A stretch of DNA of 64,000 nt, taken from Tetrahymena elliotti 4EA. Lineage: Eukaryota > Ciliophora > Oligohymenophorea > Hymenostomatida > Tetrahymenidae. Both the position numbers and the translations under genes were made by a program. Shown in pieces: positions 11,421 through 26,859 of the stretch. Numbering within the stretch: the first letter of the stretch is position 1; each line of letters starts with the position of its first letter. The stretch lies in the NCBI GenBank assembly GCA_000231825.2, contig JH720323.1, positions 16,246-80,245 of the forward strand, given 5' to 3'. The notes below the pieces were generated by a model, which ran no database searches, was not told the DNA's origin, and saw nothing but the letters and a program-made list of their open reading frames with translations.

Positions 11421-13565
11421 TCAGAAGTTCTTTTTTTCCATCACTCTTAGCTCCATCATATACAAGGTTACACAACTAGTAATACATAATCCAACCATGA
11501 ATTAGAAAACTCCTGTGATGCTAGAGAATGATTTTTGTAAGAACAAGATTAAAGTTTAGTAGCCAGTACCAAAGCCAATAAGGTTAGTGAATATTAAAAA
11601 GATAATATAAGATCCTCCACAGAAAGCGCAAATATATTTCCAATACGAAGTTCTGGTATATTTGTAGAATCTAGGTTTTTTGATTAATTATTTGACTCCT
11701 ATTTCTGGGATTAAGCAAAGACAAATACCCCAAGCCCATAATATCAAGTTAATATTTAAATCATGCCATATTGCAACAAAAGTGAAAACAATCCAGATAT
11801 TCCAGTGCTTGGTCCTAGAACCTCCACAAGGTAAGTAAATGTATCTATTATTTATGAGAAAATTAATTGAATTTAATATCTTTAAAGCCTAATTATTTTT
11901 TATTACCTAATTAGCCATTGGTTGAAACCTCTGTGCCATGATCTCCAGAATCCTTCAAAGCAATAGTTATTATTAACACATCTATTCATATTTTCAGGAA
12001 CTTCAATGTCATCCCAAAGAGCCCAACATCTAGAGTATTTCCATAAACAGTTAAACTTTTACCAAATAAACATCAAGGTATTGAATCCTATATTATATTG
12101 AGTTAATTATTAGAACAATATCTTTTAATTAAAGATTTGGTATTACCACACATAAATAATTCCATAGAGTCCATCTTTCTCCAAATATGTTCATTTTCGC
12201 TCTTGGTAGCCAATGCAAATCCAAAGTTAATATGAATCCAGATTTCAAATACAACATAGATAAAAACTGTTCTGAGAGTGTATTTAAGCTTATCTTTAAA
12301 TGTGTGAGTTTATTATGGACTTTTAATTTGACTATAGAAGGCATTGAAGGTGATGGGTGGTCCTTAAATTAAAACTGGTAGGTAAAGCATGTAACTGTAA
12401 AGTGTAAGCAAATTATATTCTTCTATTTCATGGAACTGTTCCTATCTTTCCTTCAAACATATGATCTTATTTTGGCATTAGGTGCATTCTGCTAAATGCT
12501 TATCTTTCTTCAAAGATCTGAATTGTAGCTTAGCCCAATGCTTTATTTTTTTAAAAAATATGAAGTCAAATTTAATTGGTTTTTATTTTTTTAAGTATTA
12601 AAAAAGGCTCTTTAACAAGTCATTTTTTGTAAATTATTAAAAAATTATTAAAGCTTTTAATGTGAGCAGAAATTATTAATTAAGTAACACTAAAAATCAA
12701 AATTTGAAAAGAAATTATGACTGACTGATTAAGTTTTTTTCCTAAGTTTAGTTATATGTAAATTGATTATTTCGTTGAAATAGTAATCTTTCTTTTGTTC
12801 TTGTGATCAAATGTTTGAAGAAAAAAAAATGAAATTTACCATATCCATGCAAAATGAAATGACTCTGAGCATGGTCATATTGTACATAATATGCCATGAA
12901 ACAACTTGATCTTTACGGGAATCTTCTAAGCCTTAAAGGAGATCAGTGTGGAAGAAATTGACAAGATTGAATCCATGATACTTATCATTTAAGAAGATCA
13001 AAGCAATATTGAAACCCCATAAAAGTACAGGGAACATCTTTTAGCCTGAAAACAATTTTGCGAGTAAAAAGTTGAGAAGAGTAAAAAAGAGCCAGAAGAC
13101 GAATCCACCTCTAAACATGTACATAAACATAGCTGCACCCATCATAATGTTGAAAAACATTAAAGCAGTCTTTGATTTTTGGGTTGTACAGAAGATCTTA
13201 ACACACTTTGATAAAATAAGAAAGACAACTGTTGCTGAAAGCAAAATATGGAAATTCTCTATAAAGGATCTCCACTAGGCATCAGACTTATCTTGGTAGT
13301 ACCCATAGGGTCCCATTTCTACACCTAAAATAGGGGTTTCTAAATTTTTCTGGACAGTTTTAAGGCCAAACTTAATTAACCAAAAAGACCATGCTCCACC
13401 TCCTATTAAGATCACAAGTTTTTCAAATTTGGTATTCTAAAAATACTTAATGTCATCATCTATTTCCTTCTAAATTGCATCTTTCTTTGCCTATTATTCT
13501 CCCTTGCTGTCAATCAAAGCAGTTGACTCTAATGGGTCGTTTCTTTGCTATCCTTTAATAATCAT
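11421..13565 (-). CDS. MBOAT-family acyltransferase, GUP1/HHAT-like
   Basis: Four exons on the minus strand: 13565-12840, 12540-12147, 12087-11907, 11844-11421. Introns are 12541-12839, 12088-12146 and 11845-11906, all GT...AG. 574 residues, stop TGA. Many hydrophobic segments are visible (for example FVFWLFFTLLNFLL, IIFLIFTNLIGFG). Family marks: the pocket motif with FWRSWHRGFNQW (H425), continued across the third splice junction as LIRYIYLPCGG, and the second conserved His in IWHDLN (H461). A GPPITF segment matches the GP(I/L)TF region of yeast Gup1. These proteins are multi-pass ER membrane enzymes. Gup1 relatives act in GPI-anchor lipid remodelling, and HHAT palmitoylates secreted ligands; the motif context favours the Gup1 branch. 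Both catalytic-type histidines are present, so it is probably active. Confidence 0.9.
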
Positions 13566-14339
13566 TTTTACAATTAATACTTAAAAATATGTAAATTAAT
13601 TAAATATATTTTTTATGATAAGTGTTCACTTATTTCAGCAATATTAATTTAATTTGACTAAAAGTGGAATAACAAAAAAAGTGGATATTTTGATAAAAAT
13701 TGTTATATAACTCAAATGATTAGTATGATGCACAATCGTGTGATAAAAACACCAATTATATGGGTAGATTTTAAATTAAAAAAATACAGCTTATTTTATA
13801 AGTTTACTCAATATTTTTACATTGTCTCAATAATCACATCTCACAAAATGACTTCCTTATGCTATCTTTACTCCTATTGAGCATAATGGTTGCTGTTCTT
13901 AAAGAAAAAATAAAGTTACTCTTAGAAGATATTACAAAAATTTTAAATACTCGGTCCCATATTCTAGAGACTTTTTGATAAAATTGAGTTTGTTTATTCA
14001 GAATTTATTTGTTATATTTATTTATTTTTTTGTTTAAGATAAACTGAAATAAGAATTAACAAATTGAGATGTAAAAATTAATTTAGTGCGTTCATGTTTA
14101 TATTTCACAAAAAGATTGATCGATCACACATATTTTGTAAATATTGCAATTAAAATTTATTATTTGTAAACATAACAAAAAGCTGATTGGTAAATGTAAT
14201 ATATAATAGAAGTCAAGATAATTTAATTTCTGTAATAAAGCTAGTTAATTTCTTAATTTTAGCTTTTGAATTATTTTTCCTTACTCATTTAATTTGCAAA
14301 AAAATACTTAGAAACGAAACAAGATTAAATCATAAAAAT
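13566..14339. other. Intergenic, nothing recognised
   Basis: AT-rich spacer between the MBOAT gene start and the helicase gene end. The short open frame at 14187-14372 (+) has only biased AT-rich codons and overlaps the helicase 3' end; not taken as a gene. Confidence 0.6.
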
Positions 14340-16757
<2,418 letters not shown>

Positions 16758-17683
16758 TTTCTACTATTAAATAAAGCTTAAAATCTATTAAATAGATAAA
16801 TAGTAATTAATTATTAATATTGTCTAGATATTAAATCTAAATTCATAACAAATAATTATAAAATTATTATGTCCATAAAATAATGTTTTAACTTTTTAAA
16901 TCAACTATTTTGAAACACCAATTTAAAATAATATTAAGAATATTTTCCTCAAAAAAAACTACAAATAAAATTTTATCTTTCATTTTAATCCTTATTTGAT
17001 CCAATCAATATAAAAAATATTGTAAAATTAGTATTTTATTTGCTATTTTTACGATTTTAAAAAAGATACTCAATAAAAATATTTTTGCAAGAAATTATGT
17101 TTTTTTGTTTTTAAAATAAATTATTAAAATATTTTCCATTCATTTTTAAATTTCAATACTAAATATGCTTTAACAAATATGAAGTCATTCAATTTAGATC
17201 ATATTTATTTTTAGCATCTAAATAAAAATATTCAAAATTGCAGAGACAAGAAGAGAAGAATATTTATTTATTTATTTATTTTCAAAAACAGACATTTTGA
17301 AAAGTAGATTACTTTAACTTTGCTGAATGATCATATCCTTTGAATTAAAAAATGTTTTTTAAAAATTCAAAATTCAAAATGTTTGATTCTTTATTTATTA
17401 TTGAATGAAAATAGAGTAAAAATATAAGTTTGAAATCTAAATTTGAAATATCTAAAAGGAATGAAATAGAGCTTATTTTACTAGAATCTAAAATGGAATG
17501 AAATAGGATTAGTTTAATAATTTTTTGGAAAGAAAAATTGAGTAAACAATTTTAATAAATGTTTAATATAAATTAAGTTTTGCTAAATATAAAAGAAAGT
17601 GTTGATTATTTTTAATTTATAGATTAATTAATATATAAAGATTTGTTTTATTTATTGTATGATTGGATTGGTATTTATTAGAT
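16758..17683. other. Intergenic, nothing recognised
   Basis: AT-rich spacer between helicase promoter side and the Rab 3' end. It contains a short ATTT run near 17262-17280. Confidence 0.6.
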
Positions 17684-18307
17684 TCAGCAGCATTGGGCTT
17701 ATTTTTTTTTCTCTTAGATAGCTGGGCCAGCTTTAAGATGCTACTTTTCTTTTAAAAGTTAATCCCTTGAAATTTGCTTGGTATATTATTAGATGAGTTC
17801 TTAAGTTAATTTAAGGAAACATTAATCAACATTTTATTTAGTTTTAGCAGAAGTTTCTATATATTCCATACCCAATTCTTATGCTAAATTGCATGCTTCT
17901 TCATAGTCGACTGCTCTGTGTTGACAAAGATCAGCTTTGTTTCCAACGAGAATTTACTTAACATCGTTTTTGGAATTCTATTTGCATTTGTCAAACCATT
18001 TATAGACATCCAAGAAGGTTTAACGATCAGTAAGATCAAAAACAATAATGCATGCATGGATACCCTTATAGTAAGCTTTAATGATAGCATCAAATCTTTC
18101 TTATCCTGCAGTATCCCAAATATTAAGCTTAACTATTTTGTCATCAACAGTAAATGAACGAATTTTGAAATCAACACCAATTGTAGGCATAAGAGATTCA
18201 TTATAAAAATCATCTGTAAATCTCATCATCAAAGAACTTTTGCCAACTGATGAACTTCCAGTGATGGCAATCTTGAAAGCATAGTCATAATCTTGTTAAA
18301 GAGTCAT
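17684..18307 (-). CDS. Rab-family small GTPase
   Basis: Single exon, 207 residues, stop TGA at 17684-17686. All G-motifs are intact: P-loop GSSSVGKS (17-24), switch I Thr42 in PTIGVDF, G3 WDTAGQE (64-70), G4 NKAD (123-126), G5 TSAK (152-155). The protein ends in Cys-Cys, the usual dual geranylgeranylation site, so it should be a membrane-attached vesicle-traffic switch. The core resembles the Rab1/Rab8/Rab18 group, but the segment after the G3 motif ([12 protein letters not shown]) differs from the common RFRTITSSYYRG, so I do not name a subfamily. Confidence 0.95.
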
Positions 18308-19887
18308 TTTTTTTAATTTGTTTAAATAGATCTAATTTATTTTTTGAGTTTAAATTTATGATAATTATGAATGACTCTTAAGTTAATATAAAATACCTAG
18401 AGGTTTGTTAAAATCTGATCAATTTTTTATTTGAAAATGAGAAAATTTACAAAAATATAAATTTTAGATTTAATCAGAAAATCAAACTCAATATATTTCT
18501 TTATCTAAAATTTGAAAATTTATCTGACAGAAAGTCAAATAACAAATAAACAAGCTTTGACCCAAAATTTTTTTGTCTTGTCTATCAAGTATCAATCTAG
18601 TTTAATTTGATAAACAAATAAATTTGCTGTTAATCTTTTTTCTCATATTATAGAAATGATAAAGTTTTTTAACAAAGTCCCTTTCTACACTAAAGTATTT
18701 ATGTAATAGAAAAGTAAACAATATATTTTGAAATAGAAAAAAATATTTTTATTGTAACTTGGGTATAAAAAATAAAGCTAAAATAATAAGTGATCATTTT
18801 AGATGAATAAATTGTAAAATAAAGCCAATTATTAATTTTTATATGATAATTCATTCAAAATTTTGGAGGTTATTTATTTGTATATAGAAATAAATAAAAA
18901 TATAACATTCTAAATGAGTAATTGCTTAAATATTTAAAAATTTTATTTAAACTGAATATTGTTTTATGACTTATGTAGACATATTTTTTTACTAAAATTT
19001 ACTAAATAAAAGCAATTAATTTATTTTCTCAAGCTTTCAAAATATACTATTAAGTCTACTTTTGCGTTTGGTAAAGTAAATTGTAAAAAATGTGTGAGAT
19101 AATCCATATTTCCTGAATAAAAAAGATAGATTTATTTTTTAAGGTAAAAATGGAATTTAAAACATTTAATATTAGCTAAATTAAGCTTACAAATATTAAA
19201 ATAAGATTTAAAAATGGAAGATTAATCAAATTTTATTTTAAAGTTATTCAGAATTCACTAAATAAAAAAGTGCACAAATATAAAATTAAAGGAAAAAAGA
19301 TGATTGACTTTACTGATATAAATTCATTTAAAATATTATATTTGAATGTTATAAAAATAAATTAAAGAAGATTTAATAGATTTTTTTTAAAAAAATAAGC
19401 ATTTTGTATTCATCATTTTTTTACATTTGATAAAGCAATTTTTATTTTTAATAACTTTAACAATATTATGGTAAAATCTAAAAAATAATAGTTAATTTTA
19501 AAATCAAAAAAAATAAAAATTATTTATTTCTATTATTAATTACCACAAAAAAATATTATTTTATTAAAATGTTCATAGTAATTATACATTTCTTCATTTA
19601 AAGAATTTAAAGAAGGAATAAATAAATGAAAATAATAATAAAATTTCTTTGTAATTAAAATTAATTTTTATATTCAATTTAACTTCTTATTTAATTTTAC
19701 TATCTTAACCATTAATTTATTGTATTTTACAATCTCAGTTTGTGGTTAACTTAATCTTTTCAATTTAATTGACTCAGTTTAATAAAAAAATTACTAGAAC
19801 TAAAAACAATTACAACTATTTCTACTTAAGGATTGTCAAAGAAAAAATACAAATTATAGTTTATTTAGTGAATCATTATTCCATAGC
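18308..19887. other. Intergenic, divergent promoter region
   Basis: A 1.6-kb AT-rich spacer between the divergent Rab and potassium-channel genes. No gene, repeat family or RNA recognised. Confidence 0.6.
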
Positions 19888-22800
19888 ATGCACAAGCTGC
19901 TTAAAGGAGGGTCATCTTTTTCTGTAAAAAGTCAGATGACTGGTCAATAAGATACACTAAAAAGCCAAAATAATAAAGTAATGCCTAATAATAGATTTTC
20001 AACGAAAAGTATATTTCTAAATGCTAGATTAAAAATTAGAGTTAGTAGATTTCTTACTGCTTTATCTGCAAGAAGATTCACTCATTTAACTCCTTAATTA
20101 TTTTAAAAGATTAATGATAAATCTTGTTTTCTTAGCTCAACAAACAAAGCTAAGGAATATAATAAAATTTAAGTAGAAGATGAACATTAATCAAGTCTTC
20201 TACATAATTCAACATTGCCAAATAGAAGCAACTCTAGATTTAGCAAAAAGAAAAATACCTGCTAAATATTAATTTAGCAATTGAAATTTATACTTAAGAG
20301 TATTCCAATAGTAAATCCTAACTCTCTCCCTAAGTTGGTATGGGATTCTCTGTTAAGCTTTGTAATTGTCTTAATGTTAACAGTAGTACCTGTTAAAATG
20401 GCAGTATAGGATCATTTTCTATCTTACTATTTAGGGACAGAGCTTGTATTAATAATGATTATCATACTAACAATAATTGATATACTTATAAATTTAAATA
20501 CAGCTTTTTTTAAGAATGGTAAAATTGTTGTTGATAGGGTGTAAATTGTATTGAATTATTTTAGCCAAGTAGGAGTTTGTGATTTTTTAATAATGTAGGC
20601 TCTTCTTTATGAATTGGCATAAAATTATTATAATGAATCATAAAATAATCTATCACTTGACTTGAAAGAGAATTGGTTTTATCAATCTTAATAAATACTT
20701 CTTTTATGTTTATTTTATTTAAAATCATAAAAGTTAAACAAGTTCTTTTACAAAGTGGAAGAAATGCTCAGCTTTAAGAGAAGGACAACAAATTTTCTTT
20801 CTTTAGTAAAACTCCTATTCTTTATTTTAAAAGTAGGCCATATATTTGCTTGTTTATGGCTTTTTGTAGGCAGATAAAACAGAGATAATTCATGGCTTAA
20901 AAATTTATCTGATAATTGGAAAGACTAATACATAAAATCTTTTTATTTTATTGCAGTCACAATGACAACTATAGGGTATGGAGACATAGTTCCAACCAAT
21001 ATTACTGAGACTATAATAAGCATATTTAGCATGATTATTGCTGCTGGTGTTTTCGGTTATACAATAAACAGTATTGGTACTATATTCTTATAATTAAAAA
21101 AAGAAGATGAGTAAATATAAGAAAATTTATTTACAATTAATCGTTACATGAGTGAAAAAAACATTTCTAGAGAATTACAGCAATCGATTCGTGAGTATTT
21201 AGAATATCATTGGAGTTAATGGAAAGATGATAATTCAGAAGAAGAGTAAAAAATTCTATAACAATTATCAGAGGAAATGAGAATGTCTTTATTATTATAA
21301 GCAAATAAAATGATATTGAATGATTGCTAATTTTTACAAAAGAATTTTTCTTAAGAAGCTCTTCAGAATTGCGTCAATATAATTAAAGAAAAAAAACTGA
21401 CACCTAACGAATTTTTGATAAATTCTATTGATGATAATAGTAAAAACGGTATTCTTTTTTTTGTAGAAAGAGGTGAAATAGATATTTACTAAGAATTTTC
21501 ACTGAGCCATATCCAATAAGTAGGCTAAACTGATCAGCCACTATAAAATATTCCATATTTTTTAACTATGAGTTAGAATTTATAATCGCAAACATAGAAT
21601 TTGTTGTTAAAAGGAAGCAATGAGTAAAATAATTTAATGATTAATGAAAGACAGTACACAGAAAATAGTAAACCAAAGATGTAAATTTAAACAATAAAGA
21701 AAGGATAATATTTTGGAGAAAACTCTTTTTTTACTAACATGTCTAATAAATTTATTGCTAGATCAAGAGGTTTTTCAAAAGTACTTTACATTGAGAGAGA
21801 TCATTTTATTGAGTTTCTGAAAGCTAATCACTTTAATGAAGATTATGAAAGATTTTGTCATTTAAAAGATAGCATACTTCAAAATGATTTGACATATTTA
21901 CACTAGAAATGCTTTATTTGTAAAAATTTAGAACATAATCCTCTTTAATGCTCTTATGTTCATCATCAGCCATTAAAAATGTTTATATTAAAGAAGTTTA
22001 ACTTTAGTAAAGATATAAGAAACAGAGAGAAAAAGAGAAGAAGAAAAGTCCCATAAAAAAATTGTTTAACATATTTGGATGATATTTATGAGCAATTTGA
22101 GAAATTTATTCAAAAAAATGAAAGTTATATTGAAGAAAATATATAGTTAGTTGATTACACAATGTCAGATATATCTGATGATTTTGATGATAGTGAGAGC
22201 AGTAGTAGTGATTCAAATAGTTCATCAACAGTTTAAGAAGAATAAAATAATGATAGCAATAAGTTAAAGCAACCTTAAAATATCTAAATTGAAAATTGTA
22301 AAGATGATGAGATCTAAAAACATTCTAATGATATTAGTGGTATAGATAGTATCAATCAGTGTTAATCTTCAACAACTGAAACTAAAAAATTAAAATAATA
22401 AGAAAATAAAACAAAATGCAACTAGGTATTACCCACAAAGAATAAATAAATGAGAAGAAAAAGCTTTTCAAAAGCTAAAACAACAATAAAATTTTAAAGT
22501 GTGAAAGAACAAGAAAGTCAATCAGATTCATCTGAAAGTTCTGACATTAATAGCTAAAATTAAATAGATAAAAAATCACATCAATCTTTAGGAAGTTAAA
22601 AAAAAATAGAACATATTTATATTATTAACGGGATCTCTAAAAAGGAGACTGGTGATAGTAATGATCATCCATAAAATTCAATAATATCTAAAAAATAAAA
22701 ATAACAAGAAAATAAAATAAGGTTTAACGAAGTACAGCCTACTAAATATAGGTAAAATGAACCAACAAGCTTTTAGAAATCCAAAACAACCATAAGATTT

Positions 22801-24378
22801 TAGAATATGAAAGAATAAGACAGCTCATCAGATTCTTCAAAAAGTTCTGATGTGAACAGCTAAAATTAAATTTAGAAAAAAACCCATTAATCTTTAGGAA
22901 GTTAAAAAAAAATAGATTAGACTGAAAACAGTAAAGGGATAAAGGAAGATGATAATGGTAAAAAATAGAAACTGTAAGAAAATAAAATAAAATTTAATTA
23001 AGTTTTTCCAACAAAATAAAAATAAATCTAACCAACAAATTTTTAAAAATCAAAGACAACAATAAAGTTTTTAAATACGAAACAAGAATCAAGTCACTCA
23101 GATTCTTCTGAAAGTTTTGATAGTAAAAATTAGAGTTAAGTTGAGGAATAATCCCATTAATCTTTAGAAAGTTAAAAAAAAATAGATTAATACAATAATA
23201 ATAATTGGGCTGCTAAAAAATTAAATCAAAATAGTGAAAGAGATATTATTCCCAGCATTTCTTCTTTTAAGAGAATATAAACTTAAGAAGATTCACTAAA
23301 AGGGTTTGTAAGACAAATGACTCAAAGAAATATTGAAAGACAGCCTAATAAACGTTAGTCAATGAATCCATTTCAAAGATTAAAAACAATAAAAGCTGGA
23401 TTGATTTAAAGAAATACAATAAGGCAAAGCAATTTTATAGAAGGTTTTCATTTCTAAAATTAAGACCAACATGAAAGTTACAATGAGCAAAAATAAAGCA
23501 GTAACCAATTAGAGAAAAAGGAAAAAGAAGAGAATAGTTCTGTGAAAAAGTAAAAAAAACTGTAATTGCAGCACTAATAAGACTACTCAAATGATAACTT
23601 TTTTTAGTCTGATTTTGCATTTATTTCTTAATTTGAAAAAATGAAGAATTACAAACATTATTTTCCTAGGTTCAATTCAGAAAAAATATTAAATAAATTG
23701 AGGAAAAAAAGGATTCAAGGAAATAATATTCTGAAGTTAACTCTGTAAGCAAAATCTAAAGTTAATTAAGCAAGAAGAGAGAGTATATTTTAAGTGTTCT
23801 AACAATAATTAAATTTTGTTAAAACATAAAGACTTTCAGATAAATTTAAATAGGAATCACTATTTTCATAGTAGTCTAATGAAAATTCTAATAATAATTA
23901 ATCAACTCAGTAAAATGAGCAAAAAATTAAAGTCACACAAATTCAAGAAGATAATAAAGAAATTTCTAATGTTGATAATAATAACAACAAGGGCAATAGC
24001 AATAAAAACAGTAATTTGGCTGACAAAAGAATTTTTAATCAAAGTGAATCATTCAAAGTTGAAACAATGCCAAATTAAAGCAATAAAAATTTAATAAAAA
24101 ATTTTAAATTAGATTTATTTAAAAAACCTTTGTCCCCTCTTTCCCCTCAGCAAAAGATGTTTTTAAGCATAAATAGCAAAAAAAATTCATCTTCTGAAGA
24201 AATTAATTATGATTTGGAAGATGAAGATTTTAATCTAGATAAAAGTTTAACTGGAAGTGGATATAACAGGTTAAAGCTCAGTATGACCCCTTCAAATTTT
24301 ACTAGATACAATTCTATAAAAAATGATACTTAACAAGGAGAAGATAATTAATCTGAAATATATTAATCCAATATATGA
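19888..24378 (+). CDS. Voltage/CNBD-type potassium channel with CCHC zinc knuckle and long tail
   Basis: Uninterrupted 1496-residue frame, stop TGA. Layout: basic N-terminus, about six hydrophobic segments between residues 135 and 395, and pore with selectivity filter T360-T-I-G-Y-G-D366, which marks K+ selectivity. A C-linker follows, then a cyclic-nucleotide-binding fold with GQYFGE at 606-611. The phosphate-binding cassette is atypical (ARSRGFSKV in place of the usual RTATV), so ligand binding is doubtful. Directly behind lies C675-x2-C678-x4-H683-x4-C688, an exact CCHC zinc knuckle. The last ~750 residues are Ser/Lys/Gln/Asn-rich with acidic Ser clusters and carry three 130-bp imperfect repeats. 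The protein would act in the plasma or ciliary membrane; ciliates have large families of such channels. The start is the first ATG in frame. Confidence 0.93.
22480..23185 (+). repeat. Three 130-bp imperfect coding repeats in channel tail
   Basis: Copies at 22480-22609, 22786-22915 and 23056-23185, each 130 bp and all in the same reading frame (residues from 865, 967 and 1057). Each encodes a TT-I-(K/R)-F start, an acidic SDSS cluster and a HQSL-(G/E)-SQKKI end. Start-to-start spacing is 306 and 270 bp, so diverged linkers belong to a larger duplicated unit. Confidence 0.85.
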
Positions 24379-25082
24379 TTGATTCTATTCAATTATAAAA
24401 TGTTTTTTAGTCTAACCTAAATTTAATTAAAATATTAGTTCTCAATTTTTAAAATTTTAATTTTTGGTATTTTGATAAAGTAAACTAATATTTATTATGA
24501 ATAATTTAGGAGACACCATCCATAATATTTGAATGTTAAATTTTGATCCTATCAGTGATCTATTCTATTAAATTAGAAAGTTTTCTAAATTAAATCTACA
24601 ATTAATTAAAAAGTAGTTACTCTATTTTAAAAATTATAATTTTTTGTCTTTAAATATAGTATTTTCTAAGTAAAATTGAATAGACTCCTTTCGAATATTG
24701 TAAATTTAATAGGAAATATATGAACTATTTTATTTTCATTTTTCATATTCTATCTCATAATATTTACTTTTAACACAATTTATACTTTTTATAATAATTT
24801 TTTTTGCTTTATTATTAATCATAGTGGATTTATTAAACTAAAATAAATTTAGAAATATAAAATTTATTGATTACATTTTTTTAATTATGCTTTGATAACT
24901 AAAATAATTATTTTCAAAATTGTTAAAATATTTGTTTATCTAAGCTAGTAAGAATTATTGTCTTATTTTTGATAGAAGTAATATTTTATCAGTATTTGTA
25001 AAGAAATTCTTAAATAATTTAAAGTATCTTTTAATGATTAATTAATAACTAAAAAATACAATTATTTATCAGATTCTTCCAA
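24379..25082. other. Intergenic, nothing recognised
   Basis: AT-rich spacer between two plus-strand genes. No recognisable signal. Confidence 0.6.
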
Positions 25083-26771
25083 ATGAAAAGTTAATGTGAA
25101 GTAGGTGAAAATAAGAGTTGTAGTCTTTTAAATAATGATATACAATCATTATTTATTTGTCTGTCACCTCTGTGCTTATAAAGACTAAAAATAATGTGTC
25201 ATTAATGCTCGAATTCGTAAATACACTAAAGCCATTTAGTAGTTAGAGTTTAATCTATTTTCGAAAAAAGAAATTTAACAATTAATAATGAAATAAAATA
25301 CTATGCTTTAAATATATTTAAATTGAAAGAACTAAAATAGCAATAAAATGATTAGCTACAGAATTTTATAAATAAAATTCAAGACTACAAAAACTAAATT
25401 ATTTAATCGATAGATAAATAGATTGATATTCAGACATAGTTAATTTAAGAAATGTTTAGATTAGAATCAATTGCTTAAAATTATTACGATTAACAATTAT
25501 AATACTCTGAAAGATCTTTAAGTGTTGAGATATAGAATTTGTTAAGTGATAGATAACTAATCCCTAAATTTTAAATCACTAACCTGATACAATAATCTTA
25601 GGATATTTTTTAAATCTTTTCTTCTAACATAAATAAAAAAGAGGAGTTGGATGAAATAAATGCTTGTATAACAAAAAACTTTATGCAAAGAAACTTTGAA
25701 ACTAAAGAAAGCAAAGATTTATTAGAACATTTAAAATAAATCAATAGCTTTGGTTAATACGAAAGTTTACAAAAAACAATTGAAGATAAGTAAGCAATTG
25801 GTTTGAGATATTCAAGATAGCTTAGAAAATTAGAAAGTGAATTATCAAGCTTTTCTGATTAAATAGTCCCTTTTATAAAATAAGCTGATATTTTACCTTA
25901 ATTTGATGAGCTTTAACCCTCTAAGCTATTCTATGACACTAATTTTAGAGTTATTATGAATAAGTATTTTTCGTAAGGAGAGACTCTTATTAGCTTAAAT
26001 TTTAGACTTACAGATGATAGATTCTTCAAAACACCTCCTTTTCTTCACGATTTCTAGTTTAAAAATCTAATTGATCTAAGTGTTAATATAAACTCACTGG
26101 ATTTTAAGAACTTGATTAATTTTATTTAAAATCATCCTTAGATTGAAAATTTAGATATTTTTTTAAATGCAGATCAGTAATTACTTGTTATGAGTAATCT
26201 TCGCTCTTTATTTTCGATTTAGGTTTTACCAAATGTATAAAAATTCAAGATAAATATTACTAGATTAAATTTTTCTAGTTCTATTTAAATCCTTGATTTA
26301 CACGACTTTGCCCAACCAATAATAAAATTTTTGAATGAAAAGAGGAATTCAATTTAAACATTTGAAATTGATGGTTTAATAGAGTTTAGTTACAGTATTG
26401 AACATTTTTAATCAATATTTTTCAATTAATAAAACTAAAGAATGACACATTTAAAAAAGTTAACTTTCTTGGTGACTGATATAGATTTTTTATATGATCC
26501 ACAAAAGATATTGCTTAATGACTTACATCATAACATTTTCACTTAAATGCCTCTTCTTTAGGAAATAAAATTATATAAAACTACTTAATATTAGGACATA
26601 GAAAAATTCTTTAAAATGCTCAACTCTCAACTTAAAACTAAGGCTGATCTGATTAAACTATTTCTGTTAATTAAGAGTCGCCTGAAATTTTATCGTAAGG
26701 AAATAATTTATGAAATAATCTAAGAATATGTAAAAACAATATTCAACATGATCAATACAAATATTTTTTGA
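25083..26771 (+). CDS. Zinc-motif / coiled-coil / LRR-like protein
   Basis: Single exon, 562 residues, stop TGA. The N-terminus carries a B-box-like metal cluster: C26, C31, C39-x2-C42, then H48-x2-H51. Residues about 80-270 are Gln/Lys/Glu-rich with heptad-like spacing, probably coiled coil. Residues about 290-540 contain repeated Leu-rich segments with alternating strand/turn pattern (for example SLNFRLTDDRFF, NLDIFLNA, KLTFLVTDIDFLYD), resembling degenerate leucine-rich repeats. I know of no specific function; the architecture suggests a protein-protein scaffold. It ends only 88 bp from the convergent ankyrin gene. Confidence 0.75.
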
Positions 26772-26859
26772 TTATTTTTGTTAAATTAAATTTTAAAACA
26801 AAATAAATACTGCTATTGCATACAATAACATAAGAAACAAATCATAAAATATTCAACAC

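Noticed and set aside
12129..13278. Several short open frames on both strands here
   Set aside because: The plus-strand ones are antisense shadows of the MBOAT exons, and the minus-strand 12129-12344 frame is out of phase with the supported exon.
23435..24094. Open frames inside the channel gene tail on either strand
   Set aside because: They are out-of-frame shadows of the continuous 1496-residue channel frame, which stays open through this region.
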